Source: Erwinia sp. SLM-02
GTDB taxonomy: Bacteria; Pseudomonadota; Gammaproteobacteria; Enterobacterales; Enterobacteriaceae
Length of the DNA stretch: 64,000 bases
Reading direction: 5' to 3'
Assembly (NCBI RefSeq): GCF_037450285.1
Contig: NZ_JAQISN010000003.1
Coordinates: forward strand, 248,001 to 312,000
Within the stretch, counting starts at the first letter, position 1, and each line of letters begins with the position of its first letter. Both the position numbers and the translations under genes were made by a program. Positions 25,236 to 34,166 of the stretch are shown here, piece after piece. Below the pieces are notes generated by a model, which saw only the letters and a program-made list of their open reading frames with translations, searched no databases and was not told where the DNA came from.

Positions 25236-25655
25236 ATGTCTTCCAGACGCGACTGGTTATTACAGCAAATGGGTATTACGCAGTATACGCTGCGGCGTCC
25301 GCGCGCCCTGCAGGGCGAGATTGCGGTGACCCTGCCCGCAGAAACCCGGCTGGTGATCGTTGCCGAGGTGCTACCCGCGCTGCAGGATCCGCTGGTCGCG
25401 GACGTGCTGCGCGCGCTGGAACTGCACGAACCGCAGGTACAGATGCTTACGCCTGAACAGCTGGCGATGCTGCCGGATGACACCCGCTGTCACAGCTGGT
25501 GCTTAGGATTAGATGCTCCGGGCACGCTTGCCGGAACCCACCTTGTTTCGCCGGTGCTGGCGGAGCTTTACCACAATGCCGGTGCCAAACGGGCGCTATG
25601 GCAGCAGATTTGCCAACATGAATCAGATTTCTTTACTCACCACGCACGATCTTAA
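25236..25655 (+). CDS. holD: DNA polymerase III psi subunit
   Basis: 139 aa (E. coli 137). The N-terminus SSRRDWLLQQMGITQYTLRR is the conserved segment that contacts the clamp-loader core; the rest binds chi and helps hand over SSB-coated DNA. ATG 25236 behind acaggaaa is preferred over an upstream in-frame start at 25164. Its last 38 bp overlap rimI. Confidence 0.95.
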   Translation: MSSRRDWLLQQMGITQYTLRRPRALQGEIAVTLPAETRLVIVAEVLPALQDPLVADVLRALELHEPQVQMLTPEQLAMLPDDTRCHSWCLGLDAPGTLAGTHLVSPVLAELYHNAGAKRALWQQICQHESDFFTHHARS

Positions 25656-26058
25656 TGCTGCGTTTGCCATTGAGCAGCGCAGCCATGCTTTTCCCTGGTC
25701 GGAAAAAACTTTTGCCAGCAATCAGGGCGAGCGCTATCTGAACTTCCGCCTGGAGGTGGATGGCGTGCTGGCCGCGTTCGCGATAACTCAGGTGGTGCTT
25801 GACGAGGCTACGCTGTTCAATCTTGCCGTCGATCCGGCGTTTCAGCGCCGTGGTCTTGGCCGCGAGCTGTTGCAGCACCTGATCGCTGCGCTTGAGCAGC
25901 GTGGCGTTCTGACCCTCTGGCTGGAAGTGCGTGCCTCTAACCGGCCTGCCATCGCGCTGTACGAGCAGCTGGATTTCAATGAGGTGTCGATTCGACGCAA
26001 CTACTACCCGACCGCAGACGGCAAAGAAGACGCCGTGATTATGGCCTTAACGATTTAA
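25618..26058 (+). CDS. rimI: ribosomal protein S18 alanine N-acetyltransferase
   Basis: 146 aa (E. coli 148), a GNAT acetyltransferase. Acetyl-CoA binding segment QRRGLGRELLQHL and ASNRPAIALYEQLDF are clear. It acetylates the N-terminus of S18. The start at ATG 25618 (NQISLLTTHDLNAAF) lies inside holD by 38 bp, as in enteric relatives, so the two are translationally coupled. Confidence 0.95.
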   Translation: MNQISLLTTHDLNAAFAIEQRSHAFPWSEKTFASNQGERYLNFRLEVDGVLAAFAITQVVLDEATLFNLAVDPAFQRRGLGRELLQHLIAALEQRGVLTLWLEVRASNRPAIALYEQLDFNEVSIRRNYYPTADGKEDAVIMALTI

Positions 26059-26071
26059 CCGGGAACCACCA

Positions 26072-26752
26072 ATGCTTACCCAATGGGACTGGATTTTATT
26101 TGACGCTGACGACACGCTGTTTCACTTCGACGCCTTTGCCGGTTTGCAGCGGTTATTCCAGCATTACGACGTGCAGTTCAGCCACGCCGACTTCGATGAT
26201 TATCAGGCGATTAATAAGCCGCTGTGGGTCGATTATCAGAATGGCGCTATCAGCGCACTGCAGCTGCAACACCAGCGTTTTCAGGGCTGGGCCGATCGTT
26301 TGCAGGTGACACCGCACGATCTCAACAGTGGTTTTCTGACCGCGATGGCCGAGATTTGTCTGCCGCTGGAGGGCGCAACGGATCTGCTGGCCGCGCTGAA
26401 GGGGCGGGTGAAAATGGGCATTATTACCAACGGTTTCACCGCGCTTCAGCAGGCGCGGCTGGAGCGCACCGGCTTCCTCGGCTACTTCGATCTGCTGGTG
26501 ATTTCCGAGCAGGTGGGTCACGCCAAGCCGCATCCGGCGATTTTTGATTATGCGCTGGCCCAGATGGGCAATCCGCCGCGCGATCGGGTGATGATGGTTG
26601 GAGATAATCCGGATTCCGATATCCTTGGTGGGATCAATGCCGGCATGGCGACCTGCTGGCTGAATGCTGACGGGCGTGCTAAGCCGGAGGGGATCAACCC
26701 GACGTGGCAGGTGGCGTCGCTGCGTGAGTTACAGGATAAGTTATTGAGTTAA
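26072..26752 (+). CDS. yjjG: pyrimidine 5'-nucleotidase (HAD family) YjjG
   Basis: 226 aa. HAD motif I is DADDTLFHF, motif II TNG (IITNGFTALQ), motif III K in HAKPHPAIF, and motif IV GDNPDSDILGG. YjjG dephosphorylates dUMP, dTMP and modified pyrimidine nucleotides and helps to clean the nucleotide pool. It follows rimI by 13 bp. A repeat island starts 15 bp behind its stop. Confidence 0.95.
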   Translation: MLTQWDWILFDADDTLFHFDAFAGLQRLFQHYDVQFSHADFDDYQAINKPLWVDYQNGAISALQLQHQRFQGWADRLQVTPHDLNSGFLTAMAEICLPLEGATDLLAALKGRVKMGIITNGFTALQQARLERTGFLGYFDLLVISEQVGHAKPHPAIFDYALAQMGNPPRDRVMMVGDNPDSDILGGINAGMATCWLNADGRAKPEGINPTWQVASLRELQDKLLS

Positions 26753-26767
26753 GGTTGGATTAAGGCG

Positions 26768-26977
26768 CTTCAGATCCTGCGTCTGGCGTATCGGGGCTGG
26801 CCGGAACGCGGAGCCGCTGTCACGTTCCAGTGCTCAGGGAGTTGCTTCAGATCCTGCGTCTGGCTTATCGGGGCTGGCCGGAACGCGGAGCCGCTGTCAC
26901 GTTCCAGTGCTCAGGGAGTTGCTTCAGATCCTGCGTCTGGCGTATCGGGGCTGGCCGGAACGCAGACCCGCTGTCAC
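26768..26977 (+). repeat. 77-bp tandem repeat, two full copies and a partial third
   Basis: Units begin at 26768, 26845 and 26922, each with CTTCAGATCCTGCGTCTGG. Copies 1 and 2 differ at one base; copy 3 diverges after about 55 bp. Each unit contains ATCGGGGCTGGCCGGAA. The reverse complement of that 17-mer occurs once more at 27027-27043, so the last unit and this site can form a long hairpin. Confidence 0.9.
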
Positions 26978-27085
26978 ATCCCTGTTCGCTCGGCCTCGCA
27001 CTTCCCTGTGCTCGGACGGTCCGCTTTTCCGGCCAGCCCCGATTGCCTGAATGTTCCTGAGTTGCTGCCTGAAGAACTGATAGCA

Positions 27086-27242
27086 TCTGGCAGCAACGCG
27101 ATGATTTGAAAGGGAACCGTTACGGGACAGGTTAGCCGGGTGTCTGCCGCAGGGATGCGGCAGCCAAGCCTACAGGGACGTATTTACGGCGACCCGGCGA
27201 TCTGCCCGTAACGGTCGCCCCGTTCAAAGATCTCACCGCAAA
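27086..27242 (+). repeat. structured ~157-bp repeat, copy 1
   Basis: Almost identical (about three mismatches) to 27275-27430, start-to-start distance 189 bp. Inside it CCGTTACGGG and CCCGTAACGG form an outer stem, GCCGGGT and ACCCGGC an inner stem, and CTGCCGCA/TGCGGCAG a tip hairpin. No open frame. The 32 bp between the copies is unrelated sequence. Confidence 0.88.
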
Positions 27243-27274
27243 AAGTCTCCGAACGGCCAGAATAGCGATCGTCC

Positions 27275-27430
27275 TCTGGCAGCAACGCGATGATTTGAAA
27301 GGGAACCGTTACGGGACAGGTTAGCCGGGTGTCTGCCGCAGGGATGCGGCAGCCAAGCCTACAGGGAGGTATTTACGGCGACCCGGCGATCTGCCCGTAA
27401 CGGTCGCCCCGTTCACGGATCTCACCGCAA
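27275..27430 (+). repeat. structured ~157-bp repeat, copy 2
   Basis: Second copy of the element at 27086-27242. Stem positions here: outer 27306-27319 with 27391-27403, inner 27324-27330 with 27381-27387, tip hairpin 27333-27340 with 27345-27352. It ends one base before the stop codon of the convergent glutathione transferase gene. Confidence 0.88.
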
Positions 27431-27431
27431 C

Positions 27432-28283
27432 TTACAGCCCCAGCTTCGCAAAATCCGACGCGTCATGACGCTCGGCCAGCTGCTGATCCTCCGGACCCCA
27501 GGTCCGATTGACAATCCGGCCACGCTTCACCGCCGGACGCTGCGCAATTTCGTCCGCCCAGCGCACCACGTTCTTGTACGACGCCGCATCCAGGAACTCT
27601 GCCGCTTCATACATCAGACCCTGTACCAGCGTGCCGTACCACGGCCAGATAGCGATATCCGCAATGCTGTAATCATTACCCGCGATGTAACGATGCTCAC
27701 CCAGCTGCTTATCCAGCAGATCAAGCTGGCGCTTGGCTTCCATGGTAAAGCGATCGATGGCGTATTCGATCTTCACCGGCGCATAGTGATAAAAGTGGCC
27801 GAAACCGCCGCCGACGTAAGGCGCGGCGCCCTGCAGCCAGAACAGCCAGTTCAGCGTTTCGGTGCGTCCGGCAGCATCTTTTGGCAGGAAGTGACCAAAC
27901 TTTTCCGCCAGATACAGCAGAATGGCACCGGATTCAAACACCCGCGTTGCCGGCGTGGTAGACGTATCCAGCAGCGCCGGGATCTTGGAGTTTGGATTCA
28001 CCGCAACGAAACCGGATGAGAACTGATCGCCCTCGCCGATGCGGATCAGGTGCGCATCGTACTCAGCGCCGTGCTCGTTCAGCGCCAGCAGCTCCTCCAG
28101 CAGGATCGTGACCTTCTGGCCGTTAGGCGTGCCCAGCGAGTACAATTGCAGGGGATGTTTGCCGGTGGGCAGAGTGGCTTCGTGGCGTGCACCCGCTGTC
28201 GGGCGGTTAATGCTACCCCATGTGCCGCCCAGCGCCTTATTTTCGCTCCAGACTTTTGCTGGCTGATAATCATTGGTGCTCAT
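27432..28283 (-). CDS. yghU: YghU-like disulfide-bond reductase (nu-class glutathione transferase)
   Basis: 283 aa. The long N-terminal extension before the thioredoxin fold (STNDYQPAKVWSENKALGGT, WGSINRPTAGARHE) is the mark of the YghU/nu class. It is followed by LYSLGTPNGQKVTILLEELL with the glutathione-binding TPNGQK, then NPNSKIPAL and VFESGAILLYLAEKFG. The C-terminal helical domain has the N-capping box SIADIAIWPW. It should reduce disulfides with glutathione. Not located here in E. coli. Confidence 0.9.
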   Translation of the reverse strand: MSTNDYQPAKVWSENKALGGTWGSINRPTAGARHEATLPTGKHPLQLYSLGTPNGQKVTILLEELLALNEHGAEYDAHLIRIGEGDQFSSGFVAVNPNSKIPALLDTSTTPATRVFESGAILLYLAEKFGHFLPKDAAGRTETLNWLFWLQGAAPYVGGGFGHFYHYAPVKIEYAIDRFTMEAKRQLDLLDKQLGEHRYIAGNDYSIADIAIWPWYGTLVQGLMYEAAEFLDAASYKNVVRWADEIAQRPAVKRGRIVNRTWGPEDQQLAERHDASDFAKLGL

Positions 28284-28452
28284 AACGCGATACCCTTGTT
28301 TAGAAGTGAGTCGGCTCTGATGCCGCAGGTGAAATAAAAATAGCGGACGGCCGCGCCAAAAGCCAAATGCCGCATTTTTCTCTGCTTAGATATAGCATTG
28401 CTAACCGAGCGGCGTTTATCCGCAACGAGCACCGTAATGGATTGAGGTGAAG

Positions 28453-29097
28453 ATGAAACACGAAAAAAACGATGCACAACACGAAACAGGACTGATCGTT
28501 AATGCCGAAGGCCGAACCTGCTGCTACTGGCAGCCGCTGATGCCCGATTATCACGACGGCGAGTGGGGCAGGCCGGTCACTGACGATCGGCTGATTTTTG
28601 AAAAGGTCTGCCTGGAGGGTTTTCATTCCGGGATGTCCTGGCAGATGATCTATAACAAGCGGGAAAATTTTCGCCGGGCCTTTGCCGGATTTGATTTCGA
28701 CAGGGTGGCACGTTTCAACGAGGCCGATATCGCCAGGTTGATGGCGGACAAAAGCATTGTCCGTAACCGGGCGAAAATCCTTGCCACGATTAATAATGCG
28801 CAGCGTGCGATTGAAATGGTGGCGGAGGCGGGTTCGCTGGCCGCCTGGTTCTGGCAGTTTGAACCGAAGCCGGAAGCGCGCCCGGAGGTGGTGGATATTC
28901 ATTACTGGCAGGGTAATAACACCTCGCCGGAAGCGGAAGCCATGTCGAAAGCGTTAAAAAAACGCGGCTGGCGCTGGGTAGGACCGGTCACCACTTACGC
29001 ACTGATGCAGGCGCTGGGACTGGTGAACGACCACCTTCAGGGCTGCTGCGTGCGTGATATCTGCGAGGCGGAAAGAGGGCGGCTGAAACGGCCATGA
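28453..29097 (+). CDS. tag: DNA-3-methyladenine glycosylase I
   Basis: 214 aa (E. coli Tag 187). It removes 3-methyladenine from DNA. The catalytic/recognition segment is CLEGFHSGMSWQMIYNKREN, and the zinc ligands are an N-terminal Cys (RTCCYW), His (YHDGEWG) and the C-terminal pair in NDHLQGCC. LSKALKKRG-like SKALKKRGWRWVG is typical. There is a ~20-residue N-terminal extension over E. coli. ATG 28453 follows gaggtgaag; GTG 28447 is less likely. Confidence 0.92.
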   Translation: MKHEKNDAQHETGLIVNAEGRTCCYWQPLMPDYHDGEWGRPVTDDRLIFEKVCLEGFHSGMSWQMIYNKRENFRRAFAGFDFDRVARFNEADIARLMADKSIVRNRAKILATINNAQRAIEMVAEAGSLAAWFWQFEPKPEARPEVVDIHYWQGNNTSPEAEAMSKALKKRGWRWVGPVTTYALMQALGLVNDHLQGCCVRDICEAERGRLKRP

Positions 29098-29206
29098 GGG
29101 ATAACGGCGAGTCTTTCGGGCGATTAAGCGGCGTTCTGCATTGTTTCTGATGTCAGAATCGGCGAAAATGCCGGCCATTAACGTTTAATTGGCTCAGAAG
29201 AACTTC

Positions 29207-30796
29207 ATGTCGAATGCACCCTTTATGCAAGAGGTGGCCCGCCGCCGCACTTTTGCCATCATTTCCCACCCGGATGCCGGTAAAACCACCATCACTGAAA
29301 AAGTGCTGCTGTTCGGGCAGGCTATCCAGACTGCCGGTACGGTAAAAGGCCGCGGATCCAACCAGCACGCGAAATCGGACTGGATGGAGATGGAAAAACA
29401 GCGTGGTATCTCGATTACCACCTCCGTGATGCAGTTCCCGTATCGCGAATGCCTGGTTAACCTGCTGGATACCCCGGGGCATGAAGACTTCTCGGAAGAT
29501 ACCTACCGCACGCTGACGGCGGTGGACTGCTGTCTGATGGTGATCGACGCCGCGAAAGGCGTTGAGGATCGTACCCGCAAGCTGATGGAAGTCACCCGCC
29601 TGCGCGACACGCCGATCCTGACCTTTATGAACAAGCTGGACCGTGATATCCGCGATCCGATGGAAGTCATGGACGAGGTGGAGAACGAGCTGAAAATTGC
29701 CTGTGCGCCTATCACCTGGCCTATCGGCTGCGGCAAGCTGTTTAAGGGCGTATACCACCTGTACAAAGACGAAACCTACCTGTATCAGACCGGTAAAGGC
29801 CATACCATTCAGGAAGTTCGCATCGTCAAGGGGCTGGACAACCCGGATCTGGATGCGGCCATCGGTGAAGATCTGGCCGCGCAGCTGCGCGATGAGCTGG
29901 AGCTGGTGCAGGGTGCCTCCCACGAGTTTGACCGCGAGGCTTTCCTGGAAGGACAGCTGACGCCGGTCTTCTTCGGTACCGCGTTAGGTAACTTCGGCGT
30001 CGACCATATGCTGGACGGTCTGGTTGAGTGGGCGCCATCGCCGATGCCGCGTGCGACCGACGTGCGCACCGTCACCGCGGCCGACGAAAAGTTCAGCGGC
30101 TTCGTGTTCAAGATCCAGGCCAACATGGACCCGAAACACCGCGACCGCGTGGCGTTTATGCGCGTGGTATCCGGCAAATATGAAAAAGGCATGAAGCTGC
30201 GCCAGGTCCGTCTGGGCAAGGATGTGGTGATTGCCGACGCGCTGACCTTTATGGCCGGTGACCGCTCCCACGTGGAAGAGGCCTATCCGGGCGATATTAT
30301 CGGCCTGCACAACCACGGCACCATCCAGATTGGCGACACCTTTACCCAGGGTGAGAACATGAAGTTCACCGGTATTCCGAACTTCGCGCCGGAACTGTTC
30401 CGCCGTATCCGCCTGCGCGATCCGCTGAAGCAGAAGCAGCTGCTCAAGGGGCTGGTTCAGCTGTCGGAAGAGGGTGCCGTTCAGGTCTTCCGTCCGGTAC
30501 ATAACAACGATCTGATCGTAGGTGCGGTCGGTGTGCTGCAGTTTGACGTGGTGGTTGCGCGCCTGAAGAGCGAATACAACGTTGAAGCGATTTACGAATC
30601 GGTGAACGTCTCTACCGCCCGCTGGGTGGAGTGCAGCGACGTGAAGAAATTCGATGAGTTCCAGCGTAAGAACGAAGTTAACCTCGCGCTCGATGGGGGG
30701 GATAACCTGACCTACATTGCGCCGACGATGGTCAACCTGAATATCACCCAGGAACGTTATCCTGATGTGGTGTTCCGTAAAACCCGCGAGCACTAA
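29207..30796 (+). CDS. prfC: peptide chain release factor 3
   Basis: 529 aa, the same length as E. coli RF3. G1 is SHPDAGKTT, G2/G3 include GRGSNQHAKSDW and DTPGHEDF, G4 is NKLD. RF3 is the GTPase that removes RF1/RF2 from the ribosome after termination. ATG 29207 (SNAPFMQEVARRRTFA) is chosen because an upstream TTG at 29189 adds six non-conserved residues. It ends in the conserved TREH. Confidence 0.97.
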   Translation: MSNAPFMQEVARRRTFAIISHPDAGKTTITEKVLLFGQAIQTAGTVKGRGSNQHAKSDWMEMEKQRGISITTSVMQFPYRECLVNLLDTPGHEDFSEDTYRTLTAVDCCLMVIDAAKGVEDRTRKLMEVTRLRDTPILTFMNKLDRDIRDPMEVMDEVENELKIACAPITWPIGCGKLFKGVYHLYKDETYLYQTGKGHTIQEVRIVKGLDNPDLDAAIGEDLAAQLRDELELVQGASHEFDREAFLEGQLTPVFFGTALGNFGVDHMLDGLVEWAPSPMPRATDVRTVTAADEKFSGFVFKIQANMDPKHRDRVAFMRVVSGKYEKGMKLRQVRLGKDVVIADALTFMAGDRSHVEEAYPGDIIGLHNHGTIQIGDTFTQGENMKFTGIPNFAPELFRRIRLRDPLKQKQLLKGLVQLSEEGAVQVFRPVHNNDLIVGAVGVLQFDVVVARLKSEYNVEAIYESVNVSTARWVECSDVKKFDEFQRKNEVNLALDGGDNLTYIAPTMVNLNITQERYPDVVFRKTREH

Positions 30797-30841
30797 TTAC
30801 GGGATTTACCCGGCTGCCCGGCCGCAGGAAATCAGTTTAAA

Positions 30842-30877
30842 GGGGGGCGACCTGTACAGCAGGGCGCCCCCCTTTTT
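30842..30877 (+). terminator. intrinsic terminator of prfC
   Basis: 8-bp stem GGGGGGCG/CGCCCCCC (30842-30849 with 30865-30872) followed by TTTTT. Confidence 0.9.
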
Positions 30878-30963
30878 CGTTACAGACTACTCCTAAAACC
30901 CTTTCATTTTGCTGCTTTACTCATCAAATCATCCATCTTATCCGGTGAAATCCTGATTCCTGA

Positions 30964-30970
30964 CTATATT
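30964..30970 (+). promoter_or_regulatory. candidate RpoS-type -10 element of osmY
   Basis: CTATATT, preceded by TGA, resembles the RpoS -10 consensus CTATACT with a C at the upstream position. It leaves a 144-nt leader before osmY. OsmY is a classic RpoS-controlled protein in enteric bacteria. The region from the prfC terminator to 31114 holds no gene. Confidence 0.45.
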
Positions 30971-31114
30971 AATTTCTACAGGACGCAAAACGGACGGCAG
31001 CAAATGCTGCGATGTTGACGGTTATGGACAACCGAAACCGGAATCTACAGCTACGCCGTTTGTAGCTGAAAAGCTCACCGTTGTGAGTGATGAAGACTAA
31101 AAAGGAACGAATCG

Positions 31115-31726
31115 ATGATGAAGACTAAGATTGCTAAAACTCTGATGGCTGTATTGGTAGGTTCTGCGCTGGTGGGCGGTTCTGCGATGGCAGAAGAGTC
31201 CATGATGAATAAAACGCAAAGCTCTGCCGACAGTGCGGGTTCAAAAATCGATAGCTCTATGAAAAAAGTCGGTAACTACATGGATGACAGCGGCGTAACG
31301 GCGAAAGTTAAAGCGGCGCTGGTTGATGACGAAGCGATTAAAAGTACGGATATCTCCGTGAAAACCCATGAAGGCGTGGTGACGCTGAGCGGCTTTGTTG
31401 CCTCTCAGGATCAGGCTGAAAAAGCCGTTGCGCTTGCGAAGGGGATTGAAGGAGTTAAATCCGTCAGCGATAAACTGCACGTAAAAGACAGCACTAAACA
31501 GAGTATGAGCGGTTATGCCGGTGATGCGGCAACGACCAGCGAAATTAAAGCTAAACTTTTAGCTGATGACATCGTTCCGTCGCGCAACGTGAAGGTTGAA
31601 ACCACCAACGGCGTGGTCCAGCTTTCCGGTACGGTGAAAACACAGGCGCAGTCAGAACGCGCTGAAGGAATTGCCAAAGCCATTGATGGCGTCAAAAGTG
31701 TGAAGAACGATCTGAGCGTTAAATAG
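31115..31726 (+). CDS. osmY: periplasmic osmotically inducible protein OsmY
   Basis: 203 aa (E. coli 201). Signal peptide MMKTKIAKTLMAVLVGSALV…AMA with cleavage before EESMM. Two BON domains follow, about 58-125 (VKAALVDDEAIKSTDISVKT…GFV) and 137-203 (IKAKLLADDIVPSRNVKVET). OsmY is a periplasmic chaperone-like protein made in stationary phase and at high osmolarity. Ribosome site aaggaacg. Confidence 0.95.
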   Translation: MMKTKIAKTLMAVLVGSALVGGSAMAEESMMNKTQSSADSAGSKIDSSMKKVGNYMDDSGVTAKVKAALVDDEAIKSTDISVKTHEGVVTLSGFVASQDQAEKAVALAKGIEGVKSVSDKLHVKDSTKQSMSGYAGDAATTSEIKAKLLADDIVPSRNVKVETTNGVVQLSGTVKTQAQSERAEGIAKAIDGVKSVKNDLSVK

Positions 31727-31866
31727 TAAAAAGGACATTCAGTCAGCCTTTGTTGCTGCGCTGAATGGCATTCCGGAGTGACTCCGGCGGAGGTTAACCT
31801 GACCGATGCCGGATTATGAAGAGATGCAAGCCGTTCGATTTCAACTTTGGTGGTAAGGAGAAGCTT

Positions 31867-32028
31867 ATGTTTCGTTGGGGCATTATCTTTCTGGTTATCG
31901 CGCTGATTGCAGCCGCGTTAGGTTTTGGTGGTTTGGCTGGTACTGCGGCATGGGCGGCAAAACTCGTCTTCGTCGTGGGTATTATTATCTTCCTGGTGAG
32001 TCTGTTTACCGGACGTAAGAAACTCTAG
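31867..32028 (+). CDS. ytjA: small membrane protein YtjA (UPF0391/DUF1328)
   Basis: 53 aa, with two hydrophobic segments (MFRWGIIFLVIALIAAALGF; AAKLVFVVGIIIFLVSLFTG) and a basic end GRKKL, the usual form of the family. Start 31867 is behind gtaaggag. Function unknown; it follows osmY as in E. coli and may share its stress control. Confidence 0.92.
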   Translation: MFRWGIIFLVIALIAAALGFGGLAGTAAWAAKLVFVVGIIIFLVSLFTGRKKL

Positions 32029-32134
32029 CAGCCGAAACAATTTAATCGAATTGCAACAAAAAGCAAAAAGCGCCTTACGGGCGTGACTGAGACCAGGTAT
32101 CCTCTGAGGTTGGTGAATTAAGAGGATACCTGAC

Positions 32135-33181
32135 TTGGGCAAACGCATCCCGATAACCCTTGGCAACATCGCGCCGCTGGGTCTTAAACCTTTCCGACCG
32201 GGCACCCTCGCCCTGGTGTGTGAAGGCGGTGGGCAGCGCGGTATCTTCACCGCCGGCGTGCTGGATGAATTCCAGCGGGCTCACTTCAATCCCTTTGATC
32301 TCCTGCTCGGCACCTCCGCCGGTGCGCAAAATCTTTCCGCCTACGTCTGCGGTCAGCCTGGCTATGCCCGACGGGTGATCACCCGCTACACCACCAGCAG
32401 CCAGTTCTTCAATCCGCTGCGCTTTGTGCGCGGTGGCAATCTCATTGACCTCGACTGGCTGGTGGACATTACCCGCAGAGAGTTTCCGCTGGCGCTGGAT
32501 GCCGGGGAAAAACTGTTCCGCTCCGGGCGTGAATTCTATATGTGCGCCTGCCGCAGCGACGACTATGCGGCCAACTACTTCTCACCCGATGCCGACAGCT
32601 GGCATGACATTATTAAGGCATCGAGCGCCATCCCGGGCCTGTATCGCAACGGGGTGGATCTCTCCGGGGTCAGCTATCTGGACGGGGGGATCAGCGATGC
32701 TATCCCGGTGCGCGAAGCCGCGCGTCTGGGGGCGGACACCATTGTGGTGATCCGCACCGTGCCGTCGCAGATGACCTATACGCCGCAGTGGGTGAAGCGG
32801 ATTGAGCGCTGGCTGAGCGACAGCGCGCTCCAGCCGCTGGTGAACATTCTTCAGCTCCATGAGGATAGCTATCACCAGATCCAGAGCTTTATCGACGCGC
32901 CGCCGGGTCAGCTGCGCATTATTGAAATCTATCCGCCGCGCGCGCTGGCCAGTAACGCGCTGGGCAGCAGGGTTACCTCGCTGAACCAGGATTATCATCT
33001 GGGCCGCCGCTGCGGGCGTTATTTCCTCGCCACGCTCGGTCAGTGGCTGGGCGGCGGGCAGCTGCATCCTAAAGCCGTGGTTCCGCCGGCTCCGGTGGCG
33101 AACGAACCCGATCGCCAGGGGATCATTGTCGATCCGGCGGTGGGGTTTGACAGCGAACTGGATAAAGGATCCCTGGCATGA
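32135..33181 (+). CDS. yjjU: patatin-like phospholipase YjjU
   Basis: 348 aa (E. coli 357). The glycine-rich oxyanion loop is EGGGQRG, the nucleophile elbow is GTSAG and the dyad aspartate is in DGGISDA, so all patatin lipase residues are present. It starts at TTG 32135 (GKRIPITLGNIAPLGL) behind agagga, and the next ATG lies well inside the conserved region. Substrates are not defined. It overlaps yjjV by 4 bp. Confidence 0.93.
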   Translation: MGKRIPITLGNIAPLGLKPFRPGTLALVCEGGGQRGIFTAGVLDEFQRAHFNPFDLLLGTSAGAQNLSAYVCGQPGYARRVITRYTTSSQFFNPLRFVRGGNLIDLDWLVDITRREFPLALDAGEKLFRSGREFYMCACRSDDYAANYFSPDADSWHDIIKASSAIPGLYRNGVDLSGVSYLDGGISDAIPVREAARLGADTIVVIRTVPSQMTYTPQWVKRIERWLSDSALQPLVNILQLHEDSYHQIQSFIDAPPGQLRIIEIYPPRALASNALGSRVTSLNQDYHLGRRCGRYFLATLGQWLGGGQLHPKAVVPPAPVANEPDRQGIIVDPAVGFDSELDKGSLA

Positions 33182-33954
33182 GCCTGCACTTTGTTGATAC
33201 CCACTGCCATTTCGACTTTCCTCCGTTTGTTGGCAACGAGCGGGAAAGCCTGCGGCTGGCGGCGGAGTCAGGGGTGGAGAAAATCATTGCCGTCAGCGTA
33301 TCGGCTGAGCGTTTCGATCGCGTGATGGCGCTGGCCGCCGCGCATCCCCCGGTTTATGCCGCGCTCGGGCTGCATCCGATGGCGATCGATGAGCATGACG
33401 ATCGAGCGCTGGCCGCGCTGGAGCACATCCTGCGCCAGCGGCCTGACAAGCTGGTGGCGCTGGGGGAAATGGGGCTCGATCTCTACATTGATAACCCGCA
33501 GTTTGAACGTCAGGAAGCGGTGCTGGATGCTCAGCTTCGTCTGGCGCGCGATTACGATCTGCCGGTGATCCTGCACTCCCGCCGCACGCACGACCGGCTG
33601 GCGCAGCATCTGCGCCGTATCCCGCTGCCGAGGCGCGGTGTGGTCCACGGTTTTGCCGGCAGCGAGCAGCAGGCGCTGGCGTTTATCCGTGCGGGCTATG
33701 CCATCGGCGTTGGGGGCACCATCACCTATCCCCGCGCCAGTAAAACCCGCAATGCTATTGCCCGCCTCCCGCTGAGTTCGCTGCTGCTGGAAACCGATTC
33801 ACCGGATATGCCGCTGCAGGGCTTTCAGGGCCAGCCTAACAGGCCGGAACGGGTGAAAAACGTCTGGCAGAGCCTGTGCGAACTGCGCACCGAACCGCCC
33901 GAACTTATCGCCGAAACCATCAGAGAAAACACCCGCGCGCTGTTTGCCCTGTAA
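33178..33954 (+). CDS. yjjV: TatD-family metal-dependent hydrolase YjjV
   Basis: 258 aa. The metal ligands DTHCHFD at the N-terminus, the conserved Glu in ALGEMGLDLY, His in VILHSRRTHD and Asp in LLETDSPDMP are in order. TatD proteins are 3'-5' DNases or deoxyribonucleases. It is coupled to yjjU. The E. coli genes yjjW and yjjI, which follow yjjV there, are absent; the deo promoter comes next. Confidence 0.93.
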   Translation: MSLHFVDTHCHFDFPPFVGNERESLRLAAESGVEKIIAVSVSAERFDRVMALAAAHPPVYAALGLHPMAIDEHDDRALAALEHILRQRPDKLVALGEMGLDLYIDNPQFERQEAVLDAQLRLARDYDLPVILHSRRTHDRLAQHLRRIPLPRRGVVHGFAGSEQQALAFIRAGYAIGVGGTITYPRASKTRNAIARLPLSSLLLETDSPDMPLQGFQGQPNRPERVKNVWQSLCELRTEPPELIAETIRENTRALFAL

Positions 33955-34008
33955 ACGGGCTATCCTGAATGCAGGCGCAGCACAGCTCACATCCCACGCC
34001 ACATAAAA

Positions 34009-34024
34009 TGTTATTATTGTAACA
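34009..34024 (+). promoter_or_regulatory. DeoR operator O1
   Basis: TGTTATTATTGTAACA keeps the outer TGTTA…TAACA of the 16-bp DeoR palindrome (TGTTAGAATTCTAACA in E. coli). It lies upstream of the CRP-like sites, where P1 would be. Start-to-start distance to O2 is 158 bp. Confidence 0.82.
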
Positions 34025-34080
34025 TTCGCGTGTCATGCTGTCTCTGACAGGCCGATGACAGGGATCTCACACGGATAATG

Positions 34081-34148
34081 TGTGATTTATCTAACATTAA
34101 ATGCAATAATCATGAAAGATAAAACGTCTTATTGTGAGCTGTATTGCA
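34081..34148 (+). promoter_or_regulatory. two CRP-like sites with a CytR-type gap
   Basis: TGTGATTTATCTAACA (34081-34096) and TGTGAGCTGTATTGCA (34133-34148) each have a good left half of the CRP consensus. They are exactly 52 bp apart, the separation of CRP-2 and CRP-1 at E. coli deoP2, where CytR binds in between. Centres lie at about -93.5 and -41.5 from the start predicted below. Confidence 0.7.
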
Positions 34149-34166
34149 AAAACCATTCTATCGTAG

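Noticed and set aside
26830..27086. Open frames on both strands through the 77-bp repeats
   Set aside because: They arise because the repeat has no stop in some frames; the translations are just the repeated unit read out.
26768..27430. CRISPR array
   Set aside because: Units are 77 and 157 bp long with no regular unique spacers, and no cas genes are nearby.
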